In this document: piece by piece, positions 23,842-35,085 of the stretch
How the letters are laid out: the number at the start of each line of letters is the position of its first letter
How positions within the stretch are numbered: the stretch's first letter is position 1
Source: Trichoplusia ni
Taxonomy: Eukaryota > Arthropoda > Insecta > Lepidoptera > Noctuidae
Assembly (NCBI RefSeq): GCF_003590095.1
Contig: NC_039499.1
Location: 4,278,001-4,342,000 of the forward strand
Reading direction: 5' to 3'
DNA: 64,000 nt
Notes under the pieces: generated by a model
What the model was told of the DNA's origin: nothing
Seen by the model: the letters and a program-made list of their open reading frames with translations, nothing else
Database searches by the model: none
Made by a program: the position numbers and the translations under genes

Positions 23842-24844
23842 ATTGAACAGAAGTCACTAATTGGGCGGGACGTCGACACCTGAATTGTCAGGCATTCAGC
23901 AAACTCAGTTTGAGCGTACCATCAACGAATGTTCTCACGCTGTCCGGTCTAACCAGATTTGGTTGCCTATATCCAGTTTACGTTAGTGCGCTTTGACACT
24001 TGATTTTGTAACGAGTGATTGACGTGGGACCCTTTTTTCGAAATCGACATTGACTGTGTTTCGGATCAGTGAGGTGCTTTGTTGAATAAGCTTAATGAGT
24101 GCTCGAATTTAATTTACAGTGAAAGTAATTACACAAAGCAGACCTACCTTTGTAGGACGATTATTTGTTTAAATTTTTGGTTGACAGAATTAATTGTCAA
24201 CGACTATGGAAAGGTTTCATTTTGCAAACTCAATTAGTATTTACGTCTAATTTTATATTGCTTATTCAGCTAACATCTATGTGACCATCTTTGATACGAA
24301 AGCACTTAGCGATGCATTCATTTCTAGAATTGAGTGGTTAGTCAAAATTCATCGGACAAAAGTCAATGAAATACATATTGATATTCAAACAAAACCCTAC
24401 ACTTTCTGTCATCCAACGCATACATCACTAGTGTTACCAAAACACGTCAAGTTTAACAGCCTTTCAGATCAGATCCAACAAAAGCAAGCAAACCGATATT
24501 TGCAATCCGACCACTCAAAACGAGTCTAAAAACTTCAAAGATGATTTATGAGCTAGCAGTCGCAATGAAATAAGCGTAACGTTTCACACAATAGCAGACA
24601 TATTTCACTGTGAAATCTGAAACCATTGAAAATAAAATACAAAAGGTTGACTCTGTTAATGAACATAAATGTTTATATATACATATTGTATACGAGAACC
24701 AATATATTTTACATGTATGTGCTTTTTGATGGATTTTTTGTTTTGATTTAGTTTTGGTAATTGATGTAATATGGCATCAGACAAATAGATATAGAGCCAA
24801 TATTTTTTTTTGAGATTTAAATTTTACCTACAGTGATCTTTTAA
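23842..24844. other. Gene-free stretch after the gap
   Basis: The 82-codon open frame at 24281-24529 (plus) shows no recognisable family or splice context. Nothing else was seen. Confidence 0.45.
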
Positions 24845-25034
24845 TAGCTGTCTGTCTGTCTGTAACGCTTTCACGTCTAAACCACTGAACTGATTTTAAT
24901 GAAATTTGGTACAGATATAGAGTTGACCTTGAGAAAGAACATAGGATAGTTTTTATCCCGGACTTTTGAAGAGTTCTCTTGGAAACGTTATATAACCGAC
25001 ACGACGCGCGGCGAAGCCGCGGGCGAAAAGCTAG
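24845..25034 (+). mobile_element. Helitron-like element (Lep1-like)
   Basis: It starts with tgtctgtctgtctgtaacgc and includes tgaaatttggtacagatata. It ends in the GC stem GCGGCGAAGCCGC followed by GGGCGAAAAGCTAG (CTAG at 25031-25034). The 5' boundary is approximate. Confidence 0.75.
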
Positions 25035-25744
25035 TTTACCACATATGTGCTTATCAAACAGTTTCGATATAACCGACGGCATTGAAATTGCCGTTATCTA
25101 AACAATTCGGAACCAGCTTGAGTTTTGTTCGTAGACTATATTGTAAAAAAATGACTCCCACTAAAATTAGCATAAAGTTAATAATGAGGAATTTTAAAAG
25201 TTCAATTTTGAGTCTTGTCCCAAGAAATTTTACGCAAAAGGCACATCATATATGATGTTCCTGTAGTCATGTTTCACTCGCTTATGTAAATTCTGGTGAC
25301 GCCATATCGGTGACTTTTTAAAGCCATCTCTAATAATCCTGTACATAAGATTTAAATACACACAAGCTCTAAGCAAACCTTTAATAAATAAAGAAAAAAC
25401 TCAACCATATTTTACTGTTCTTTCTCTTCGATTTTATTACCATACAGTAGCTATTGACTTAACGCGTATCGAATAACTATGAAGCCACTTAAATATGACC
25501 GTAAAATATTTAATCTGTTAAGTTGGTAATAAATCGGAGAAGGGTCCGATTCTGATGTTTGTTTTCATTTTTGTAATGGATGAATGGAATAGGATATTGA
25601 AGCCGTATTTTAAGAAAGAGGTTTTATTGACTTTTACGAAATCAAGGATTTTTTGAAAGGGTGTTTCTTGGTTCGACTTTTATAATACTTATTACAAAAG
25701 TAACAGGGTGTAATTTATCTATAATATGTATGTATTTAGAAAAT

Positions 25745-25860
25745 ATATAAGTAAGTTTATCAGTTGTTTGGTTACCATAACACAAGCTCTGCTTAGCTTG
25801 GGATCAGATAACCGTGTGTGAGTTGTCCCATGATATTATTATTATTATATTATTATTACT
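25745..25860 (+). repeat. Retroelement 3' end with (ATT)n tail
   Basis: The strings ttggttaccataacacaagc, tctgcttagcttgggatc and gtgtgagttgtcccatgat are followed by ATT repeats. This 3' end is common to many lepidopteran non-LTR copies. Confidence 0.6.
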
Positions 25861-27654
25861 TCGTTTATTTAGAGATATTTTTTTAATCCCAGCACAAGAT
25901 TGGATTTAAAATCGCGAAAATATGCTTGTTTTGTTTTGAATTGCGATCTTATTAAGGTATACTGTGGTTTTTAAAATCTGATGAAATAGTCTACGAAAAT
26001 GCTTAGCTCAAAAAAGTGGTAAATACACAACCAAACATAAGTTCTTAATTAACCCACTTAATCAATTTAAATAATCCAACATCATTATTATTCAATTAAA
26101 ATCAATAACTATTCATATTTAAGAGGTACCTTTAGTGTTATTTTGAAACTTTACTGTTATGAATAAATATCATTCCTCACCATTAAACTAAGCCTGGATT
26201 AGTTCGTCAATTTCATCCATTACGCAAACTGACCCAAATCGTCGGACAATATTATGAAGAGGGAAAGAGACGGAACAAATAATCCTTTAACAACATTACG
26301 GGTGTGAGGGAGATAGGTGTAGTTTTGTGCGCTCCCAGTTATTAGTTTCCAGGGTTCTAGGAAAACTATTTGTGACGGAAAGTACTAGTTTAACGTTCAA
26401 GCAATTTGCATGCGTAATTTCCTGTTTTCTGTCTAATTTATGTGTCGTTTTAATCTAAATGATTGGTGGGTGTGAGTTTTTTGCATAAATTAGAACGGTG
26501 TTGGGAATTTAATTAAACATTCGATAGCTTTTTATTTTTTTATACCTCGCTGCAAATGGTGATGTTATAAAAATTGTATGAACGTTATTAATGTTAGTGT
26601 TCTTCTTGAATTTATTTTTACTAAAGAATCAATATTTACTTTTTAAACTGTTTTCAAAGAAGATCCTTAAATGATAGATAACCTAACAACAATTTATTTG
26701 GAAGTAAAGGAATGGAGGCTGCTTCAAGGCTTTTTCTGTAAACAAATGAATGAGTCTGCTCTACAAAAATAATTGCCATCATTAGGTAGTATTAAATGAA
26801 ACACGATTTTATTGACTAAGTCCCAGTGACGAGGGTCGTTTGTTAATTCTTTGAAAGAAGTTTAGTTTTCCTTACATTTAGAGATCTGGATTTTCGTTGT
26901 TTTGTTATAGGTTATGAGAATAGCTTTAGCAGTCATAAAAAAAGCATTTTATGATATTTATATTAGGGCCGGAGTGTCAAAACTAAGTAGAAACCAAGTG
27001 GTAGAAGCCAACACGATAAACCCACGTTGAACCCTTGATGCTATGAGGCTTAAAGTCCATAATGCGGGAGTCGCTGAAATGAACCAAGGCTCACGAAATG
27101 CTTAAATATAAAAAAATACTTGAGCAAAAATATAACCCTCTTATTCAATGTGCATCTTATTACGTATAGAGCAGCTAAACCATGACGATATAACAAAAAC
27201 TACAGACTATCAAGCTATTACAATAATCAACCAAAATAATTAACTTAACCATTCATGATCACAAATTGAGTGCCCGTTACCACTCATTTACATCGAAGTA
27301 AACAATTTTTCAATAACCCTTGTCTAGACGGTGTAATGGGGGGTGGGGGGGGGGCATCAGGCGACGTCGACACCTAGACAACTGTCATTACCATCACCGA
27401 TAACAGTGCTTACATTAACCTTTTATAGTCGAAATGAATTTAGAGTTTATTGAATGGTAGCTGTGTACAACCAGCAACAGATAAACTATAATAAGGTTTA
27501 TAAAATTCTGCAATTGGATGGCTGTGTTGTTTTAGCAATTTAGAAGACAATTGGCAAGTTATTAAAAAAATGATTTGTTTTCGTGTTTAACGACTTTTTA
27601 TGCTGACTGCACAGTGGATTAAATTGATTAAACTTAATTTATACAGACAGCATG
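25861..27654. other. Gene-free AT-rich stretch with a poly-G tract
   Basis: No coding signal. It contains a G6-T-G10 run at 27338-27354 in otherwise AT-rich DNA. Confidence 0.5.
27338..27354 (+). repeat. Poly-G tract (G6 T G10)
   Basis: Sixteen G in seventeen bases. It could form a G-quadruplex, and it is also a place where assembly length errors are likely. Confidence 0.9.
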
Positions 27655-27835
27655 TCACGTCATTTGTCTGTGATGGATTCCTAAACTACTTTCTCGATTT
27701 CAATGAAATTTGCACGCCTTACGCAGCTTAATTTGAAAGATTGGAGTTTAAGTTATTTATATCAAATTATACTTTATACAAATCATTTATATATTACCTA
27801 CCTATCACGCGGAGAAAGTCGCGGGCAACAACTAG
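27655..27835 (+). mobile_element. Helitron-like element (Lep1-like)
   Basis: Contains tttcaatgaaatttgcacgc and ends CACGCGGAGAAAGTCGCGGG, then CAACAACTAG (CTAG at 27832-27835). It is diverged; the 5' end is approximate. Confidence 0.65.
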
Positions 27836-28124
27836 TGTTTTATATAAATAATTATCTTTTATTTTGTTAGTTGTAAGGTTGCTATTAATGTGCGGTTTCT
27901 GCGAACTTTGAATATAACTTGAGTAAGAAAGATAAAATTCGCGATATGGATATGATTGAATTGCAGACGTAGGTTGCTGATTTGATCTTCGAATACTTGT
28001 GATTTGATGAAGGATCGAAGTAAAAGGTTTTCTATACGTGAGTGACATCGAATATTTGAGTAAATATTAACATTTTATAAGACATGTTTAAAAAGAAAGT
28101 AGATTTTTTTTTTAATTTATTGAG

Positions 28125-28200
28125 AGGTCTGGAAAATAATGGGGGAGGCCTTTGCCCAGCAGTGGGATCTAAAAAAGCTTATAAATAATCTGATACCCTG
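28125..28200 (-). repeat. Lepidopteran 'aggcctttgcccagcagtggg' fragment
   Basis: gggggaggcctttgcccagc followed by agtgggat is the complement of the 'cccactgctgggcaaaggcct' family, recognised from many moth genomes. Confidence 0.65.
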
Positions 28201-29439
28201 AAACGCACAAAAAAACATTAAATCCTTTTTTCAACCATCCATATTAAACTACAACCTAAAAATGTCTCCAAAAACGAATAACTCAATTAAAACTTGTTAG
28301 TTTTAATAACTTTCCACGTTATAATGAATGGTCTCTATGTAAAATAACTATGATGAATTGTCTCATAGATTTTCAACGCGCCTATTATTTGGACAGGGTT
28401 ATAGATGGCGTCACGCGATCGTGGGGCACACTGTAATCATTTTGATTAAGAACTATGGCTATTGGACTTTAGGATTGTAGTTTTGTGACTACATATGTAA
28501 GTTAACAATTTATAAGTGTTTCAACCGAATATTGAAATATGAATTAGATCTTAATCGGTTTTTTTCTTAATCTCATGCCGTCTTTATCACTTGATTGACA
28601 AAGAGCGATATTATAATGCATTTTACGTTAAATTTAAGTAGACTTTTAGAGTTCAGATGATTTCCTTTCATATTTTACACGACGATTCCCGGAACATTTG
28701 CAACCTAAAGTATGTTAGATGCTAATATTTTAAATAAAATACATATTCACTTGATTTGATACTATAAAGCACTTCTTTTTATTTACCCCCAAATCGCCGA
28801 CGTCCGATAGTCAAACTTTCTTACCAGAACAGAGCTTGATAAAAATTCAAATTACATGTTGTTGTAAACAAGATAATTAACATAGTATATCAGAGCTTGA
28901 CAGTTATGGGTTCACGGGGTTCCAGAAACCATTAACTCTTGGCTATATCTGCGATCTTAATTAGGTGGTACTAATGTTTGGGAAACACGAGGTTTTTGGT
29001 TATTTTCGATTATAACACTGATTATAATGAGACAGGTTTAGATAGGATATGTGATGTAGGTGGGGTGTAGTATCGATTGGGGTAAAGTTGTTTTGAAGCA
29101 GAAAATATGGATTTTTGTGAATTTTTGAAAGATCTCGGATGAGAAAACATGTTCATGTTTTTGGCCATTTTTTGGAATTTTAGGAAGATCTCCGAAGCAG
29201 AAAAAATGTTCTTGTATAAAACGGCACTAATAGAACAATTACAGGCTGGTATTTTTTATACTAATCACAAACATAATGAGTTATAGAAACCCTCATAGGA
29301 CTTAACCTCAAATAGTGTAATAAATAGTTGAAAAATACAACTTCCAAAAAATAACTCATATTTGAATAAAAAGAAAAAGCCTTACCATAAAAGAAAAATA
29401 CGAACACATTACAATAACATCAAAATATCAGAAAGTAAA

Positions 29440-29610
29440 TTTTCGTTAACCCTTTACGAGTAGCATGACGGTCTACATCGCCCGGCGCAAGTTTTCGACA
29501 GTTGCAAATTAAAATGGCGTCCGGTCGTGCGTGATCGCTGCGACCGAGCTCACCGCGTAATCTCTTGTGGCGACGTGACTCGAATGTCACGTGACATTTC
29601 ACCTTTGTCT
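29440..29610. promoter_or_regulatory. CpG-rich island with CACGTG palindrome
   Basis: A GC-rich block of about 170 bp in AT-rich surroundings. It holds AAAATGGCGTCC (a GCCATTTT site on the complement) and the perfect palindrome AATGTCACGTGACATT (29583-29598). The 65-codon minus frame through it has no recognisable domain. A cis-regulatory element or an unannotated promoter is possible. Confidence 0.4.
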
Positions 29611-29689
29611 TGTACAAAAATTGCGAAAATGTTTGTGTCGCTGTGTTCTTAAGAATTGAATTTTTTTTCGTGCCCTTTTGGGTTGACGA

Positions 29690-29708
29690 CCCCGGCCTTG
29701 CGGGGTTA
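29690..29708. repeat. Short GC hairpin
   Basis: ACCCCG and CGGGGT flank a 6-nt loop just downstream of the CpG-rich island. Confidence 0.6.
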
Positions 29709-30124
29709 TGCAGATTTTGAATGTGTTTAACGGTAATTGGCGGTATTGTATTTTATTTTAGGGGAAAATTACTCCATACTTTAATCTATTACAAGGCCTA
29801 TTCTACTAAGTAAACAATTACTATTTTAGCATTTGAATTAATATTCTCTAAACTGTCTAAAGCCCCTAATTTATCAGCACCAGACAACAAGCACATAATA
29901 ACACAAGATTCTGCCTTTAGCCATAACAAGCTCGAATCGTTGTCAATATTTACCAGACATGCGTCTATAAGGCCGTCTATAAGAGCCTCGAGGGATCCAG
30001 TAATGGTAACTAAGGTAATCCTAGGTCTGGGATCGTGAGGCGCCTCAAGTCAGACGCTAGACAGCTTAGTACAGACTTAGATCTGACCCTCTACCACCAT
30101 ATCTCACAATAAGACTGTTGCTAA

Positions 30125-30175
30125 TGTGAAAGCAGGACGGCGCTCTATAGAGTGTAGAGCGATGTCTCGCTTATC
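30125..30175. repeat. Hairpin-family copy 3
   Basis: AAGCAGGACGGCGCTCTATA pairs with TGTAGAGCGATGTCTCGCTT. It is one of the best-preserved members. Confidence 0.85.
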
Positions 30176-31169
30176 GGACGTTAATAGTTCAATTTTTGAA
30201 TTTTCGTGGTAGGTGTTTAGCTTCGAGCGAAAGGTGATGTGGAGTTAAGATGTCTGCTCAAAATGATTGCGTGTTTAACGATGTGATGGAGAGAATTCGT
30301 GACTTTTTGTTTGTTGTGCTGTAGATGGACATTGGATGTAGATAAAGCCATGTACGGATGGCGTGGTGCTGGATATCCAATAGTAAATAGGCGTTAGGCG
30401 AGTCTATGTAAAAGTTAATTGAGAAGTTGATGAAATTTTTAATAAATGATAAACTATTTAATTTAAATGAAAAAAGTATCAGCAAAATCGCTTCGTCTAG
30501 GACGAACTTACGAGGTAAAAAACAAATACGCCTGTACTTTTAGAGACGAATTAAAAAACTCTTCTTTTTTAAAGGCGGTTGTAAAGATCACTCATTGTTA
30601 TACAATACAAATATTTACAATAGGTAAATAATCCATTCATGTCGATTATAATGGAGAATACTTTATCTATCAATGAATTAATAAAATTTCTTATTTGTTA
30701 CATAAATAAATTTGATTGCATAGGCTTCCCTTCACAAGAAAGTGCACTTACACGGCTTTCAATATAGGTTAATGTTGTCAGTAAAGGATTATAGAACTAT
30801 TTTACGACATAAAACAATTACCCGTTTCTCTCAATACTGGAATACGCTGATTAGAATCCTGTAGCAACATGTTCAATTTATGAGCACTAAATGCTAAGTA
30901 ACCGAGTTTAGTAATTAAAATGTGTAGTTAATAAAATAATATACGGTCACCAAGGAGTTTGTTATGATAAAAATGCTTGGGATTGAACTGCTCGCTTATA
31001 CAGCTATCATTATTTGTGTACATAATTATTGACATGTTTTGTGCTTTTGCATGAATTTATTTTTGTTAATATTAATTATTATTTATATTTTTTTTGTAAG
31101 TATAAACCTTATGCAGGTATATTATCAATTTATTGAAATACTCTGCATTAGTTTATACACTTGAATTTG
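30176..31169. other. Gene-free AT-rich stretch
   Basis: The minus frame at 30258-30485 is low-complexity and hydrophobic by composition. No gene is supported. Confidence 0.5.
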
Positions 31170-31337
31170 AAAATTGCCTGGACTTTAAAAGAGACTGTGG
31201 CCACTGAGTTTGTTTCGACATTTCTTCTTAGGGTAGTCAGCTAGGAAATGTCGGCTCCATCGTTCTCAAAAAAAGACATGTAAAAGTGATAAAATATCCT
31301 ATTTGCAGAATAAATATTTTCATTTCATTTCATTTTA
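31170..31337 (+). repeat. Retroelement 3' end with ATTTC repeat tail
   Basis: gacatgtaaaagtgataaaa, tatcctatttgcagaataaa and then catttcatttcatttt match a common lepidopteran non-LTR 3' end. It is 5' truncated. Confidence 0.55.
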
Positions 31338-34300
31338 TTGAGAGAATATTATTTAGGTTGTATTATCACGAGTCTTTCACATTTTCACTTGAAAGAAAAA
31401 TGTTTGTGTGATGAACACGATCATTTTTAATCTATATTTTGTATGTATTCAGAAATATTGAAGTTTGTTTATCAGTTATCAAGTAAATACAGGATTTTCT
31501 TAGTTTGAGACTTGATGGCATCGTGTGATGGCAATATAATAGTCAACTTGAATGTAATATTATTTTATTAGCACACATTGTACACTGATCTTATATTGTC
31601 ATGCTTGTTTTAAAAGCCCGTTTTACATAGGTGTATATACCACGTCCCTTATCGAATTTAGAGCCAAAATTTCGTCGTCCACACACTGTAAATGAATTTT
31701 CATATCCCATGTCTAGGAAAAGGGTAGACAAAGGTATGCTGATCCACAAACACCTTTGTCAACATATATCAGTTTTCGGAGAATTTACTTCTAGGTATAC
31801 AATAAAGAGATATCAGACATTCTCTGGAATCCCAAAATGGGAGCATTTAATGACTACTGATAATAATTCACCAATAAACACAAAAACAGTAAGAGGAGCT
31901 ATTTGTCCCATAAATGTACAAACTCATCTTCTACATATTTTTTAATATTGCTACGTACAGATCAATGATTAAAAATAGTCTTATCGCATTATTGCAAATA
32001 TATTATATGCAATAAGCCAAGACAGATACAATATTACAAATGGCATTAGAAACAAATATTAATCTTCATTTAAAACTCCACTAAGCAATGTGTTTCGTAT
32101 TTCAAATAATATTCCTGACAAACAATAAACAAGAAAAACAAAACACAAAACGAGCAGCAAAAATCAATTCTGAAAACCACCCGTTAAAATCAGCATTACA
32201 CTCGCACCAATACTTAAAACCAAATAAAAGACGTTAAATCCCCAGTAATCTGGAGTCAAACAATCAATTTTCCACCTCAGTTCATCTTAGTTCACACAAT
32301 GCCTTAAAGCGGTTGTTTCCAAGTGTTATTTACTTGAATCACGGCACTTGGACGATGCGAAACGAATACTGAGTGGCAAGGATACGGTTACAGAGTACAG
32401 GGGACGTACCAACACCGCTTAAAGAAATATGATAGTGGTCGCGGGAAAGAGATACCGCTCTAAACCGGGTATAGCGCTGTCACGCTTCCACCACCGCAAT
32501 AATGATACTTAAGGAGGTAGTGGTAGGAGGTCAGCGGTTAACAGAAAACTTCGGGAGGATCTGATATTGTTTTTTGATTGTCCTGTTCTTCGATATTTTA
32601 AGGTGTCGTATTTCTGTAAATATTTTGTCTTGGAAGTAAATATTGTCGCAGATGTGTATTTTTAGATGAGCAAAAAAGTCGTCTAGTCTTCCAAAAAAAT
32701 CAACCTCTGGAGCAGCACAAAGTAAATAGCAATATCAATCACTTTTTTTTCTATAGAATAAAAAATCCTAACTTTATATTTCCAATTGAAAAACATGGAC
32801 CCAAAAACAACTTTAAAACTAGTCCCAAATGGACAGAATACAATAAAGCCGCCATCAGCGACAGAACAAAGCTAGTCCTTTTACCAGCAATTTTTATAAA
32901 ACAAAAGAATATGACGAGAATCCGACATTTTACTCTATTACACGACGATGTAACGGCATCACAAAAGTTGCGCAGTCCCGGCAAAACGTCGCACACGACA
33001 ATGCACTCACACTGCATGGTCTGTCAAACACAATTAGCGCTAAATTCGCTTAACGACGACGCGTTGCAGTGCCGGGGCCAATTTGCAGAGTACGCTTGTT
33101 AGGCGCTCTCTGTAGGCATTCGAGTGTGGGGTTTCAGAAGTAGTGGAAACTGTTTGTTGCTGTTCTGATGGGCGACTGATGTTGATATTGCAGTTTGATG
33201 TGAAAAGATTTTTTAACTCACTTTTTTGGGGATATGGAGCTTAAATTGATAAGTTGACTTGAACCACAGAATGGTTTGTTTTATATGGAGTTAGCCTTCT
33301 ATACTGGAAAACGTTACGATATATTTTTTGCCATTAAACGAATTGAAATGATTATAGCCATGTGCAAAAATATACTTTAGAACTTAATATTGGACCTTAA
33401 TAGTGACAACATCAAAAACAATACACACATACATATGAACAAAACTTTTCGAAAACGCGAGGTGTTTTAAAATTCACCAAGTGTTCCGTACGTCTTGTTG
33501 CAACCAATTTGCGAATGCTACCTGCAAACACCGGATATGACGTCAGAAGTCGTGAAGCAACACGTAAAATGTTCAAAATGTTTACATTCTAAATCAAGTA
33601 CAATGAAATGTTTTAAATTGCAGACAAAATGTGGACTGAAAGAAGAGGAGTGAACATTCTAGAGCAGTTTTCTTTGAAAAATATGAAGAAGTTTTCAAGC
33701 GCTGTCTGCTTTAGTCAGATTTGAATTTATGAAGATATATTTCTTTTTCTTTTGGATCTAATAACAAACTCTTTTGAAGAACGGAGTACCGAAGTATAGA
33801 CAAAGGAAAATCGATTTCAAAAATACTATACAAAGCTGATAAAGATGAAAAAAGTGTTTTAGCAAAGAGCTCTTAAAACAGCAGCTCAAAAACAAATTTT
33901 TGTCAAGGATGTTTCGGTTTAAGTGTCAAAAAAAATCTAAAAACATCAGTTCACTCATGAACAAAATATACTTTTACTAAAAAGTCCGTACCAAAAATAG
34001 TTCTAATCAGTCACCAGATTATTAACAAGCTACGGCTTAACGCGCTCACCTTCCTAAAGGAAATAACCAAGGCGGGTCCGAATTAAAAATTAAAACAGAT
34101 TGCTAACAAAGGCGTTTATTTCCTCCCGACACACGAAGGGTTAATTTTAATGAGCTTACATGCTCCTAATGCTTTCTGCTAACATTTGTTTAAATTTCAA
34201 CAAAACCAGCACAGAAAGATCTCTTTGATACATTGTTCAATTTATTTGAGATGGAAATATATATTTGTTGAATTATTTTGGTATCATTTTTGTACTTGTG

Positions 34301-34954
34301 ACATGAAAGATATTTTGGTATATTCTGTTTTGTTTATCATGGACTGGTCGTAATTTTATTATTTTTGTATAATTAAAAACACACGTAAATTAGTTAAAAT
34401 ACATTAATTGAAATGACAGAAAAAAATATACAGTAGAGAAAATACATTATTTCATTTCTAAATCCAGTGAATTAGTATTTCGTTTTCTATGTCCCTTTTA
34501 TTCATTGATAACTTTAGTAGAAAACTGATAAAAATAAAAGCAATCCGATCTTCACCGTCCATATGTATAAACACCACTTTTCAATACATAATATACCTAG
34601 ACATAGCTCTAAATAAACTGGTCTCTTGTATTCAGAAGCTTCATTGTCTTACCAAAACACAGCAATATTGACTGTGGTTATGTTTGTTAGTGTGTGTGTA
34701 CGTTTGATTAGAATTCTAACTAAATTAGGTGTATTTGTGAACTGATTAGACTGTTGATATTATGTACATGTATTAAGAGATCAGGTGTATTTCGTTGCCA
34801 TGGTAACCATTAATACATTCATATTCGAGTAGTGTCTAATAATTAAGGTTAGGTGTATGTCTATGCGGTGCTTGTCGTCAAATATGTTGGGATGTGAAAT
34901 TAAGTTTATTTTTAATTTTCCTGAAAATGTTGTTTTCGCTTTTGCTTTTCAAAT
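31338..34954. other. Gene-free stretch
   Basis: Contains hairpin copy 4 and a GC-richer patch (32930-33110). The 104-codon frame at 31631-31945 and the frames around 32751-33102 have no recognisable features, splice context or conserved motif, and I do not call them genes. Confidence 0.45.
32435..32497. repeat. Hairpin-family copy 4
   Basis: GGAAAGAGATACCGCTCTA pairs with TATAGCGCTGTCACGCTTCC, extended by GTGGTCGCG / CACCACCGC. Confidence 0.75.
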
Positions 34955-35085
34955 AACATTTATTTATTTATTTACCATTTATGTAAACAAACAAATAAAA
35001 GAAGCACAAATACAGAAAGACGTGTACAAAGGTACTGCTTATTTCTTTAAGAAATCTCTTCCAGCAGACCTGCGATATATTATTT
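34955..35085 (-). repeat. Retroelement 3' end, minus orientation
   Basis: It begins on the plus strand with a TTTATTTATTTA run, which is the complement of a TAAA tail. It continues with gtacaaaggtactgcttatt and atctcttccagcagacctgc, typical of lepidopteran LINE 3' UTRs. The open frame at 34857-35087 runs through it and is not a gene. Confidence 0.55.

Noticed and set aside
22808..23879. Three ~340-codon frames across the N run
   Set aside because: Artefacts of undetermined bases.
23869..27375. 13-mer GACGTCGACACCT shared by 23869-23881 and 27363-27375
   Set aside because: Shared 13-mers are expected by chance several times in a 64-kb window; the flanks do not match.
31631..31945. 104-codon open frame on plus strand
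   Set aside because: Not similar to any family I recognise. AT-rich codon use does not differ from the surroundings.
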